Translations under genes and position numbers: made by a program
The notes under the pieces: generated by a model
The model's input: the letters and a program-made list of their open reading frames with translations, nothing else
Databases searched by the model: none
What the model was told of the DNA's origin: nothing
Part shown: positions 24,499 through 32,454 of the stretch, in pieces
Numbering within the stretch: position 1 is the first letter of the stretch
Layout of the letters: each line of letters opens with the position of its first letter
NCBI GenBank assembly: GCA_023404675.1
Contig: JAEYAW010000013.1
Coordinates: forward strand, 434,001 to 498,000
DNA: 64,000 bases
Reading direction: 5' to 3'
Origin: Pseudomonadota bacterium
GTDB lineage: Bacteria > Pseudomonadota > Alphaproteobacteria > Rhizobiales > Xanthobacteraceae

Positions 24499-25713
24499 TT
24501 ACTTGGCAAGCGCCGCCGTCAGGTTGTCGGCGACCTTGTCGAGGAATCCGGTGGTGGAGAGCCAGCGCTGATCCGCGCCCACGAGCAGGGCGAGATCCTT
24601 CGTCATGAAACCGCTCTCGACGGTGTCGACGCAGACCTTCTCCAGCGTCGCGGCGAAGTTCGCCAGCGCCTCGTTGTTGTCCAGCTTGGCGCGGTGCGAG
24701 AGGCCGCGGGTCCAGGCGAAGATCGAGGCGATGGAGTTCGTCGAGGTCTCCTTGCCCTTCTGGTGCTCGCGGTAGTGGCGGGTCACGGTGCCGTGCGCCG
24801 CTTCCGCTTCCACGGTCTGGCCGTCCGGGGTCATCAGCACCGAGGTCATCAGGCCGAGCGAGCCGTAGCCCTGCGCCACGGTGTCGGACTGCACGTCGCC
24901 GTCGTAGTTCTTGCAGGCCCAGACGTAGCCACCCGACCACTTCAGCGCCGAGGCGACCATGTCGTCGATCAGGCGGTGCTCGTAGGTCAGGCCGCGTGCG
25001 TCGAATTCCTTCTTGAACTCGGCGTCGAAGACAGCCTGGAAGATGTCCTTGAAGCGGCCGTCATAGACCTTGAGGATGGTGTTCTTGGTGGACAGGTACA
25101 CCGGATAGCCGCGTGCCAGACCATAGTTGAACGAGGCGCGGGCAAAGTCCGTGATGGAGTCGTCGAGGTTGTACATGCCCATGGCGACGCCGGCGTCCGG
25201 GGCCTTGAACACTTCCTTCTCGATCACCGTGCCGTCCTCGCCGACGAACTTCATCGTCAGCGTGCCCTTGCCGGGAAATTTGAAGTCGGTGGCGCGGTAC
25301 TGGTCGCCGAAGGCGTGGCGGCCGATGATGATCGGCTTGTTCCAGCCGGGAACGAGGCGCGGCACGTTCTTGCAGATGATCGGCTCGCGGAAGATCACGC
25401 CGCCGAGGATGTTGCGGATCGTGCCGTTCGGCGACTTCCACATTTCCTTGAGGCCGAACTCCTTCACGCGGGCTTCGTCCGGGGTGATGGTCGCGCACTT
25501 CACGCCGACGCCGACCTTTTTTATGGCGTTGGCAGCATCGATGGTCACCTGATCGTTGGTGGCGTCGCGGTATTCCATCCCCAGGTCGAAGTACATCAGA
25601 TCGACGTCGAGGAACGGGTTGATCAGCTTGTCCTTGATGTACTGCCAGATGATCCGGGTCATCTCGTCGCCATCGAGTTCAACGACCGGATTGGTGACCT
25701 TGATTTTTGCCAT
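24499..25713 (-). CDS. icd: NADP-dependent isocitrate dehydrogenase
   Basis: The 404-residue enzyme is of the eukaryote-like NADP type. It begins '[23 protein letters not shown]' and has '[14 protein letters not shown]', the substrate-binding '[12 protein letters not shown]' and '[19 protein letters not shown]' with metal-binding Asp residues. '[17 protein letters not shown]' follows and supplies NADP contacts. It converts isocitrate to 2-oxoglutarate in the TCA cycle. I chose ATG 25713; a longer frame to 25998 reads through unrelated leader sequence. A perfect terminator follows. The 379 bases up to the next gene at 26093 show nothing I recognise. Confidence 0.97.
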   Translation of the reverse strand: MAKIKVTNPVVELDGDEMTRIIWQYIKDKLINPFLDVDLMYFDLGMEYRDATNDQVTIDAANAIKKVGVGVKCATITPDEARVKEFGLKEMWKSPNGTIRNILGGVIFREPIICKNVPRLVPGWNKPIIIGRHAFGDQYRATDFKFPGKGTLTMKFVGEDGTVIEKEVFKAPDAGVAMGMYNLDDSITDFARASFNYGLARGYPVYLSTKNTILKVYDGRFKDIFQAVFDAEFKKEFDARGLTYEHRLIDDMVASALKWSGGYVWACKNYDGDVQSDTVAQGYGSLGLMTSVLMTPDGQTVEAEAAHGTVTRHYREHQKGKETSTNSIASIFAWTRGLSHRAKLDNNEALANFAATLEKVCVDTVESGFMTKDLALLVGADQRWLSTTGFLDKVADNLTAALAK

Positions 25714-26092
25714 GGAGGAGGGAGCCTTCTTGGGGTGGTTTAATGCTGGAGAGGGGACGGAACGCCCGCCGGCCCGGCCGCTATAGCACCCGTCCGCGCA
25801 GGCTGGAAGGCGAATGGGTCGATGTGTCCCGGCGTTTCCGGAATGGCGGGGGTGCCGGCCGGAGGGATAGGCGAAAGTTCTTCTTTTGTTTGGGTTCCCG
25901 GCGTGCGTCCCGTGCCGTGCCGAAGATCGGGACATCGCCTTGGGCCGGACGCCCGGGGGTTCTTCATCCTTCCCCCATTCCTCCAGATAACTGCTCAATC
26001 GGCTTGAGAAATTTTTCGCCAGCGGGCAATCGGAAGGGCCACGGCGTCCGCACCGGGCGCCACATCCCTCTCCGGATCAGAAAGCGAACAAC

Positions 26093-27346
26093 ATGGCCGG
26101 CTCAGGTACCGACAGATCGCGCGCTCCCATCGCCGAGGGAGGGCCGGTCGTGATCCTCGTGGAGCCGCAGCTCGGCGAGAATATCGGAATGGCAGCGCGG
26201 GCGATGGGTAATTTCGGGTTGAGCCGGATGCGGATCGTCAATCCCCGGGACGGCTGGCCGAACGTGCATGCGCGCCGCGCGGCATCCGGCGCGGATTATA
26301 TTCTGGACGGCGCCGCTCTGTTCGACACCGTGGAGGCTGCCGTCGCCGATTGTTCGTTGCTGTTTGCCACCACAGCCCGCGCCCACGATCAGGCCAAGCC
26401 GGTGGTCGGGCCGGAAGCGGCCGCCGTCGAGGCGCGGACCCAGATCGCGGCGGGCGATCAGGTTGGGATCCTGTTCGGGCGGGAGCGCTGGGGCCTGACC
26501 AACGAGGAGGTCGCGCTGGCCGATCGGATCGTGACCTTTCCGGTCAATCCGGCGTTTGCCTCGCTGAACCTGGCGCAGGCCGTGCTGCTGATGGGGTATG
26601 AGTGGTTCAAGCATGCGCATGATGGCGCGTTGCCATACGCAATGCCGCAGCGGTCCGAGCGCGCCTCGCAGCATCAGATGCAGAACTTCTTCGACAATCT
26701 GGTTGCTGAGCTCGACCGGGTGGAATTTCTGCGTCCGCCGGAAAAGCGGGACATCATGGTGGTCAACCTGCGCAACATTTTCATGCGGATGGAGCCCAGC
26801 AAGCAGGATCTTCACACGCTGCATGGCGTCGTCACGGCGCTGACGGAGGGACGCAAGGGGCCGGCCAAGGGTGGTGTTCTGGACGAGACGCAAGCCACGC
26901 GGCTGCGCGCGCTGCTGGCCGAGCAGGGCGAGCGCGGCGATCACGAGGGCGGCACGGTACGCGGACTGGCACGGCTGCTCCGCCGCAATCCGACCGATGC
27001 CGAGCGGGCGCTGTGGGAGGCGCTGCGCAAGGACCGGCGCTTCGCAGGGCAATTCCAGCGGCAGACGCCGGTCGGCCGGCACATCCCGGACTTCGTGTCC
27101 TTCCCCAATCGCATTGCGATCGAGATGGTGAATATCGGCGAGACGAGCGCGGTCGCCGCCGACCGGGCCTCGCGGCGGACCTGGCTGGAGGCACGGGGAT
27201 ATGTGGTTGTGGACGTTCAGGCCAAGGACGTGGAGCGGGATGTCGGGCCCATCCTCGAACGGTTGTCAGAGACCCTGAAGCCTCGCAACGACCAGATGTC
27301 TACGCGACGGTTGCCGGACGAGGATTCGGGAGAGAGCGGCTGCTGA
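26093..27346 (+). CDS. TrmJ-type RNA methyltransferase fused to a DUF559 domain
   Basis: The 417-residue protein has two parts. Residues 1-250 are a SPOUT methyltransferase of the TrmJ/LasT family, with 'VILVEPQLGENIGMAARAMGNFG', 'GILFGRERWGLTNEE' and the knot segment 'PAFASLNLAQAVLLMGYEW'; these 2'-O-methylate tRNA. Residues about 285-390 match DUF559, a Vsr/PD-(D/E)xK-like fold: 'LLRRNPTDAERALWEALRKD', 'GRHIPDFVSFPNRIAIEMV'. The usual 'ELDGGQH' after the PDF motif is replaced by 'EMVNIGE', so the nuclease half may be inactive. The two parts share one continuous frame. Confidence 0.88.
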   Translation: MAGSGTDRSRAPIAEGGPVVILVEPQLGENIGMAARAMGNFGLSRMRIVNPRDGWPNVHARRAASGADYILDGAALFDTVEAAVADCSLLFATTARAHDQAKPVVGPEAAAVEARTQIAAGDQVGILFGRERWGLTNEEVALADRIVTFPVNPAFASLNLAQAVLLMGYEWFKHAHDGALPYAMPQRSERASQHQMQNFFDNLVAELDRVEFLRPPEKRDIMVVNLRNIFMRMEPSKQDLHTLHGVVTALTEGRKGPAKGGVLDETQATRLRALLAEQGERGDHEGGTVRGLARLLRRNPTDAERALWEALRKDRRFAGQFQRQTPVGRHIPDFVSFPNRIAIEMVNIGETSAVAADRASRRTWLEARGYVVVDVQAKDVERDVGPILERLSETLKPRNDQMSTRRLPDEDSGESGC

Positions 27347-27599
27347 CGATCAGCGGCTGAATTATGGGTGGAAGATCCGGATTGTCCGGCACGATGCGCC
27401 GGCGGTCATTGAGGATGAAATGATCCCTGCCGGCCAGCGCGGAGGGCGCCGTGCAGAACAGGCAGAAGCTGCGTCCGTGTTTGAGTGGATCGTCGTAACT
27501 CACCGGAGGATACAAATACTGCAGCAGCGCGTAGCCGCCGACGACTGCGAGAGCCGCCACCACCGCTGCACCCAAAAGAGAAAATATCAAATCGCGCAT
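27300..27599 (-). CDS. Hypothetical small membrane-anchored protein
   Basis: The 99-residue product starts at ATG 27599 after GGGGAAGAG. An N-terminal membrane segment, 'LIFSLLGAAVVAALAVVGGYALLQYL', is followed by a polar tail with 'SFCLFCTAPSA' (a Cys-x2-Cys) and a proline-rich end. The last 47 bases overlap the 3' end of the methyltransferase gene on the other strand. I do not recognise a family. The good ribosome binding site and membrane segment support it, while the overlap counts against it. Confidence 0.5.
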   Translation of the reverse strand: MRDLIFSLLGAAVVAALAVVGGYALLQYLYPPVSYDDPLKHGRSFCLFCTAPSALAGRDHFILNDRRRIVPDNPDLPPIIQPLIVSSRSLPNPRPATVA

Positions 27600-27731
27600 A
27601 TCTCTTCCCCGCGGCAAGGCTACTCTGCTTCGGCATAAAAGGAAAGCTTCGGCGGCTGTCCGGGGGCGGTGTCGGATCGTTGAATAAGTGAAAATGGCGT
27701 TGTTTCAGCGCCTTGTTACCGGGACACAATT

Positions 27732-27763
27732 CGCCGGCATTCTCCGTTACGAGAAGGCCGGCG
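27732..27763. terminator. Hairpin downstream of the hydroxyacyl-CoA-type SDR
   Basis: CGCCGGC and GCCGGCG pair, then TTCTC pairs with GAGAA after one mismatch, around the loop CGTTAC. It lies 18 bases past the minus-strand stop at 27781. The following T-run is weak. Confidence 0.5.
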
Positions 27764-27780
27764 TTTCGACGTCGTTGAGA

Positions 27781-28701
27781 TCAGAGGGGATCCCAGCTGA
27801 AGATGTCGGCGGACCGGTCGAGCTTGTAGAACGATCCTTTCAACGCGGGCATGCCGTGCTCGGCCAGCGTCTGGCAGGTCCAACCTTCCGAGCGGTGCAC
27901 GGAGCGGATCGGGCGCGATTGGCCCATCAGGAAGATTTCGTTCATGCGCACCGCGAAGATCTGGCCGGTGACATCTTTCGCATCATCCGAGAGCAGGAAT
28001 GCGGACAGCGGCGCGATTTTCTCCGGCCCCATCTGCTTCATGCGCTCGACGCGTGCTTTCTCTGCGTCCGTTTCTGTCGGGATGGTGCCGATCAGCCGGC
28101 TCCAGGCGAAAGGCGAGACGCAATTGGAGCGCACGTTGAAACGGTTCATGTCGAGCGCGATGGACTTCGACAGGCCGACAATTCCGAGCTTGGCGGCGGC
28201 GTAGTTGGCCTGCCCGAAATTGCCGACGAGGCCGGACGTGGAGGTGAAGTGTACGAACGCGCCGCTCTCCTGCTCGCGGAACAGACGCGCGGCAGCGTGC
28301 GAGACATAGAACGAGCCCAGCAGATGCACCTTGATGACCTGCTCGAACGCATCCACGCTCATGCGATGGAAGATGGCGTCGCGCAGGATGCCGGCATTGT
28401 TCACCACGCCATCGAGTTTGCCATAGGTATCGATCGCCTGCTGTACGATCTTGCTGGCGGGCACGGCCTCGGCCACCGTCTCGAAGTTGGCGACGGCAGT
28501 GCCGCCTTCCTTGCGGATTTCCTCCACGACTTCCTCGGCGGGAGCCGCGTTGGTGCCCGAGCCGTCCGAGGCGACGCCGGGATCGTTGACCACGACCTTG
28601 GCCCCTTCGCGCGCAGCGAGCAGCGCGATCTCGCGGCCGATACCGCGCCCCGCCCCGGTAACGATGACGACCTTGCCGTCCAGTGATTTCGTTGCTGTCA
28701 T
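27781..28701 (-). CDS. SDR, 3-hydroxyacyl-CoA dehydrogenase-like
   Basis: This 306-residue SDR has 'TGAGRGIG' (15-22), 'NNAGILRD' (101-108), catalytic S154/S156, and 'YAAAK' (Y167, K171). The 'NDPGVASDGSGTNAAPAEEVVEEIR' insert after strand 2 is typical of the peroxisomal multifunctional-enzyme 2 type (3R)-hydroxyacyl-CoA dehydrogenases. It probably oxidises a hydroxyacyl-CoA. Its neighbours upstream are an SCP-x-like thiolase and a DUF35 protein on the same strand, which supports an acyl-CoA chain-shortening role. Confidence 0.88.
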   Translation of the reverse strand: MTATKSLDGKVVIVTGAGRGIGREIALLAAREGAKVVVNDPGVASDGSGTNAAPAEEVVEEIRKEGGTAVANFETVAEAVPASKIVQQAIDTYGKLDGVVNNAGILRDAIFHRMSVDAFEQVIKVHLLGSFYVSHAAARLFREQESGAFVHFTSTSGLVGNFGQANYAAAKLGIVGLSKSIALDMNRFNVRSNCVSPFAWSRLIGTIPTETDAEKARVERMKQMGPEKIAPLSAFLLSDDAKDVTGQIFAVRMNEIFLMGQSRPIRSVHRSEGWTCQTLAEHGMPALKGSFYKLDRSADIFSWDPL

Positions 28702-28775
28702 ATGTTTTCCGTTTCTCTAGGTGTGAAAGGGCGATGTGGATGCCTGATTCCCTCTCCCCGCGAGCGGGAGAGGAA

Positions 28776-28802
28776 GCGTGCCCGACTGCAAGCCGGGCAC
28801 GC
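28776..28802 (-). terminator. Perfect hairpin directly after the thiolase stop
   Basis: GCGTGCCCG pairs with CGGGCACGC around an 8-9 base loop, starting at the thiolase stop codon. A second inverted repeat, CCTCTCCC/GGGAGAGG (28751-28773), follows. Together they may attenuate or protect the mRNA between thiolase and SDR. Confidence 0.5.
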
Positions 28803-29944
28803 TATGTTCGCTCGTTTGTAAAAATGATCGTGCCCGAAGCAGCGAACATGCCGCCGACGCCGTGGCAGACGGAGATCTTCGCGCCCTCGACCTGCGCGGG
28901 CGCGATGCCGCGCATCTGTCGCACGCTCTCCTGCAGCGCGTACATGCCGTACATGCCCGAATGCATGTAGCTGAGGCCGCCGCCGTTGGTGTTCAGCGGC
29001 AGCTTGCCGCCGGGGCGCGTGTTGCCGTCGGCGATGAACTTTCCGGTTTCCTCGTAAGGCATGAAACCGAGATCGCCGAGGCCGAACAGCGGCAGATGCG
29101 CGAAGGCGTCGTAGATCATCAGATGATCGACATCCTTGTGCGTGATGCCAGCCTCGCGGAAGGCGGTCGGCCCGGCGACCTTGAAGGCGCGCGAGGAGTC
29201 GAACGTCTCCATCTGGCTGACCATCGGCGTCTCGACGCTCTCGCCGGTGCCGAGGATATAGACCGGCTTCCGCGGAAAGTCCTTCGCGCGGTCCGCGGAA
29301 GTGAGGATCAGCGCGCCGCCGCCATCGGTGACGAGGCAGCATTGCAGCAGCCGGAACGGATAGGCGATCATGCGTGAGTTCAGCACGTCCGCGACGGTGA
29401 TCGGATCCTTCATCATCGCGCGCGGATTCTTCGCCGCCCATTCGCGCTGCACCACCGCGACCATCGCGATCTGCTCGTGCGTGATGCCCCATGTCTTCAT
29501 GAAGCGCAGCACCGGAATCGGAAACATGCTCGGCGGCCCGTAAACGCCGAACGGCGCCTCGAACTGGCCTTGCAGGCTGTAGTCGGGAATCGAGCGCGGC
29601 GGCTTGCCGATCATCGACTTGCCACTCTCGGCGTGAGTGATCAGAACGGTCTTGCACAGCCCCGCCTCGATCGCCGCCGCCGCATGGCGGACATGCAGCA
29701 TGAACGAGCAGCCCCCGACCGAGGTGCCGTCCACCCAGCTCGGCGTGATGCCGAGATAGTGCGCGATCTGCTGCGGCGTTTCCACCGCCGTTGCGATGCC
29801 GTCGATGTCGGAGAGTTTCAGCCCCGCGTCGGCGATCGCGTTCAGCGCTGCGTCGGCGTGAAGCTGGATCTGCGACATGTCGGGGATGACGCCGAGTTTC
29901 GTCGTTTCGGCCGCGCCGACGACGGCCACCTGATTGCGTCGCAT
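28802..29944 (-). CDS. Thiolase-like protein, SCP-x/lipid-transfer type
   Basis: This 380-residue non-condensing thiolase homologue starts 'MRRNQVAVVGAAETTKLG'. The position of the nucleophile holds Cys in 'GTSVGGCSFMLHVRHAA' (about residues 73-89). C-terminal His motifs are 'NTNGGGLSYMHSGMYG' and 'CHGVGGMFAASGT'. Such proteins cleave beta-ketoacyl-CoA, or act as retro-aldolases when paired with a DUF35 protein. The DUF35 gene lies 4 bases upstream, so the two probably form a complex. The chain type (sterol, branched or aromatic side chain) is unknown. Confidence 0.88.
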   Translation of the reverse strand: MRRNQVAVVGAAETTKLGVIPDMSQIQLHADAALNAIADAGLKLSDIDGIATAVETPQQIAHYLGITPSWVDGTSVGGCSFMLHVRHAAAAIEAGLCKTVLITHAESGKSMIGKPPRSIPDYSLQGQFEAPFGVYGPPSMFPIPVLRFMKTWGITHEQIAMVAVVQREWAAKNPRAMMKDPITVADVLNSRMIAYPFRLLQCCLVTDGGGALILTSADRAKDFPRKPVYILGTGESVETPMVSQMETFDSSRAFKVAGPTAFREAGITHKDVDHLMIYDAFAHLPLFGLGDLGFMPYEETGKFIADGNTRPGGKLPLNTNGGGLSYMHSGMYGMYALQESVRQMRGIAPAQVEGAKISVCHGVGGMFAASGTIIFTNERT

Positions 29945-29948
29945 CGAA

Positions 29949-30362
29949 TCAACCTTTCGCCGGGCGGAAGAGGGGAAGGGTGATCGCGTCGTCCAGCTTC
30001 TGGAACGTGACGTCCAAAGGCATGTCGAGTTCGAGCGCCTCGGGCGTCTGCGGACAGTCGACGATATTCGTCATCATGCGCGGCCCTTCTTCCAGCGTGA
30101 CGACCGCGATGGCGTAGGGTGGCGTGAAGCCGGGCGCGGCGGGGCGGTGATTGATGACGTAGGAATAAAGCGTGGCCTTGCCGCTGGCGGGGAACACGCT
30201 GACCTTGCGCGATCCGCATGCCGGGCAGAACGGGCGCGGCGGGAAATAGGTGTGGGTGCAGTCGTCGCAGCGTTGCAGGCGCAGTTCGCCGGCCTGCGTG
30301 CCGTCCCAGAAATGCTGCGTCTCGGGCGTCGGCTTGGGACGCGCGCGTTGCGGCTCGGCCAT
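29949..30362 (-). CDS. DUF35 OB-fold protein with zinc ribbon
   Basis: The 137-residue protein has an N-terminal rubredoxin-like zinc ribbon, 'CDDCTHTYFPPRPFCPACGS' (C32-x2-C35...C46-x2-C49), and then an OB fold with 'GKATLYSYVINHRPAAPGF' and 'PYAIAVVTLEEGPRMMTNI'. DUF35 proteins bind acyl-CoA and are obligate partners of SCP-x-type thiolases and aldolases. The 4-base gap to the thiolase gene agrees with this. It is the first gene of the three-gene acyl-CoA module. Confidence 0.92.
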   Translation of the reverse strand: MAEPQRARPKPTPETQHFWDGTQAGELRLQRCDDCTHTYFPPRPFCPACGSRKVSVFPASGKATLYSYVINHRPAAPGFTPPYAIAVVTLEEGPRMMTNIVDCPQTPEALELDMPLDVTFQKLDDAITLPLFRPAKG

Positions 30363-30632
30363 GGTCGTTCAATCTCCCTTTGGTTTCTTCTTGGCGCTTG
30401 TTATGCGGCGAAGCGGCGCGCCGGTCCAGCCATTCGGTGCATGGCCCTGTTCCCTCGCTGCATCGAGGCGCAGGTTTCTGAACCTGCGTGGATGGTCGTG
30501 CGTCTGACGATCGTGAGGCAGGTCAGGCGGATCGTCCGCAACGCGGAATTCAGCGGGGGATGGTGGGGCAATCGGGACAGCAGGGCATCGGCTGCGTCGG
30601 GGTGTAGCTCGCGGTTCTGCGGCGACACCGCC

Positions 30633-31067
30633 ATGGACGTCTTTGCCGACAGAATGGCGCGGGTGTTCGGCCGCGTGGGGATGATCGTGGCGGCACCGAC
30701 CGCGATCTCCTGCGCGGCCTGTCTCGCGATCCCCTTCATCGCGGAAGGTGATCCGGAGGCTCTGCCGCTGTTCATCGCCACCATCGTGGTGTGGGCGGTC
30801 ACGTCCTCGACGGCCGCGCTTGCCATCGGCGCGACCGGTGCGGAAAGGCGGATCGCCGGCCTGATGTTTTCAGCGCTCGCGCTGGCGATGTTCGCGCGCA
30901 TGGCCGTTGTCTCGGCCGGCCTCGTGAAACTGCCAGCCTACGCGAATCTCGTGACATGGATGCCCGTCGCGTGCTGGGTTGCCGGCGGCGCGGCTCTTGT
31001 CTGGCTCGGTGTGTCGCGGTTCTTCCGTCGCGTGGAACGAGCGGAGCCGAGGTTGGCGAAAGTGTGA
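30633..31067 (+). CDS. Hypothetical four-helix membrane protein
   Basis: The 144-residue product has four predicted membrane segments: about residues 17-37, 46-68, 75-96 and 107-128. Its ends are charged, with 'RFFRRVERAEPR' at the C terminus. I do not recognise the family. The start at ATG 30633 has no clear ribosome binding site; a GTG at 30660 is possible. The frame is open much further upstream, but that part reads as leader DNA. It precedes the orphan binding-protein gene by 108 bases. Confidence 0.5.
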   Translation: MDVFADRMARVFGRVGMIVAAPTAISCAACLAIPFIAEGDPEALPLFIATIVVWAVTSSTAALAIGATGAERRIAGLMFSALALAMFARMAVVSAGLVKLPAYANLVTWMPVACWVAGGAALVWLGVSRFFRRVERAEPRLAKV

Positions 31068-31136
31068 GGTCGCCGCGTGACGATGGGGCGCATGGCGTCA
31101 TGCAACGTGGCCTCTGGCTTTTCCGACGCAATGAAG

Positions 31137-31152
31137 TTAAGCAATTGCTTAA
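31137..31152. promoter_or_regulatory. Perfect 16-bp palindrome upstream of the binding-protein gene
   Basis: TTAAGCAATTGCTTAA is an exact palindrome in an otherwise GC-rich region and ends 23 bases before the start codon at 31176. It looks like an operator. Its core GCAATTGCTT recurs 18 bases before the second Liv-type binding-protein gene (42294-42303). Confidence 0.6.
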
Positions 31153-31175
31153 TTAAAAAATATCGGGAGGAATTG

Positions 31176-32399
31176 ATGAGAATGCGGCTCGGTGCCCTTT
31201 TGACTCTTGCGTGTATGGGAATGGGTGTTTCAGCGAGCGCCGAACCCATCACCAAACCACTCTCCATCGCTGTCCTGAATGACAAGAGTTCGGTCTTCGC
31301 CGATGCTGGCGGCGTTGGCAGTGTCGTCGCGGCCCAGCTCGCGGTTGAAGACGTTGGCGGCAAGGTGCGTGGACAGCCGGTGACCGTGCTCGGGCCGGAC
31401 CACCAGAACAAGACGGATATCGGTGTGACGCTGGCCCGGCAGGCCTATGACCAGCAGGGCGTTGACGCGATTTTCGACATTGGCAACTCGGCGATTTCGC
31501 TGGCCGTGCAGGATCTGGCGCGCGAGCGCGGCAAGGTCCTCGTGCATGTGGGTTCGGCGACAGCGGATGTGTTCGGCAAGGCCTGTTCGCCGACCGGCGC
31601 GATGTGGCTCTACGACACTTATTCGCTGGCGCAGGGCATCGCCAAGGCTGTGGTGCAGCAGGGCGGCGACACCTGGTTCTTCATCACGGCCGACTACGCG
31701 TTCGGCCATGCCATGCAGGCGGAAGTCGCGAAGGTCGTCGAGGCCGCGGGCGGCAAGGTGCTCGGCGCGGTTCGCCATCCCGTCGGCACGATGGACTTCT
31801 CCTCGTTCCTGCTGCAGGCGCAGGGCTCCGGGGCCAAGGTGATCGCGCTCGCGAACGCCTCGGGCGACACCGTCACCAACATCAAGCAGGCGCGCGAGTT
31901 CCAGATCGGCGAGGGCAAACAGAAGCTCGCCGTGCTGATCTTCTATCTCACCTCGGTGCACGCGCTTGGACCCGAGGCCACGCAGGGTGTGCAGTATCTC
32001 ACCGGCTACTACTGGGATAACGACGACGCCTCGCGCGCGTTCGCGAAGCGGTTCGCGGCCAAGCACGGCGGCAAGATGCCGACCCATGCGCAGGCTGGCG
32101 TCTACAGCGCCGTGAAGCACTATCTGCGCGCGGTGGAAGCGGCCAATGACAATGATGGTCTGACCGTGATGCGCAAGATGAAGGAGATGCCGGTCGACGA
32201 CTTCTTCGCGCCCGGGGCCCGGCTGCGCGAGGATGGCCGCCTGATGAACGACATGTGGCTCGCTGAAGTCAAAAAGCCCGCCGACGTGAAGAGCGGCTGG
32301 GATCTGCTGACGATCAAGAGCAAGGTGAAGGCCGCCGATATCATGCGGCCCATCGATGCCGGCGGCTGCACCCGTCTCGATCCGCCGCTGAAGAACTGA
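31176..32399 (+). CDS. Branched-chain-type ABC substrate-binding protein (orphan)
   Basis: The 407-residue type I periplasmic binding protein has a signal peptide 'MRMRLGALLTLACMGMGVSASA' and then 'KPLSIAVLNDKSSVFADAGG', the usual start of LivJ/AmiC-fold receptors. Many such receptors in this bacterial group bind aromatic acids, not amino acids. The start follows GGGAGG by 5 bases; an ATG two codons later is possible. No permease or ATPase gene adjoins it, so it must use a remote transporter, perhaps the Liv system at 42-47 kb. A strong hairpin follows. Confidence 0.9.
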   Translation: MRMRLGALLTLACMGMGVSASAEPITKPLSIAVLNDKSSVFADAGGVGSVVAAQLAVEDVGGKVRGQPVTVLGPDHQNKTDIGVTLARQAYDQQGVDAIFDIGNSAISLAVQDLARERGKVLVHVGSATADVFGKACSPTGAMWLYDTYSLAQGIAKAVVQQGGDTWFFITADYAFGHAMQAEVAKVVEAAGGKVLGAVRHPVGTMDFSSFLLQAQGSGAKVIALANASGDTVTNIKQAREFQIGEGKQKLAVLIFYLTSVHALGPEATQGVQYLTGYYWDNDDASRAFAKRFAAKHGGKMPTHAQAGVYSAVKHYLRAVEAANDNDGLTVMRKMKEMPVDDFFAPGARLREDGRLMNDMWLAEVKKPADVKSGWDLLTIKSKVKAADIMRPIDAGGCTRLDPPLKN

Positions 32400-32418
32400 G
32401 CGGTCCAGGGTCTCGAAA

Positions 32419-32452
32419 GAAAAATGCCCGCGATCCTCGCGGGCATTTTTTG
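32419..32452. terminator. Bidirectional terminator
   Basis: AAAAATGCCCGCGA pairs with TCGCGGGCATTTTT around a 3-base loop, with A and T tracts on the two sides. It serves the convergent binding-protein and ThDP-enzyme genes. Confidence 0.92.
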
Positions 32453-32454
32453 TT

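Noticed and set aside
24499..25998. Isocitrate dehydrogenase with a 95-residue N-terminal extension
   Set aside because: The family starts at 'MAKIKV'. The extension is Arg/Pro-rich leader sequence, and the ATG at 25713 fits the normal length.
29934..30632. Long upstream extension of the four-helix membrane protein
   Set aside because: The extension overlaps the DUF35 gene on the other strand and reads as basic, non-membrane sequence unlike the rest.
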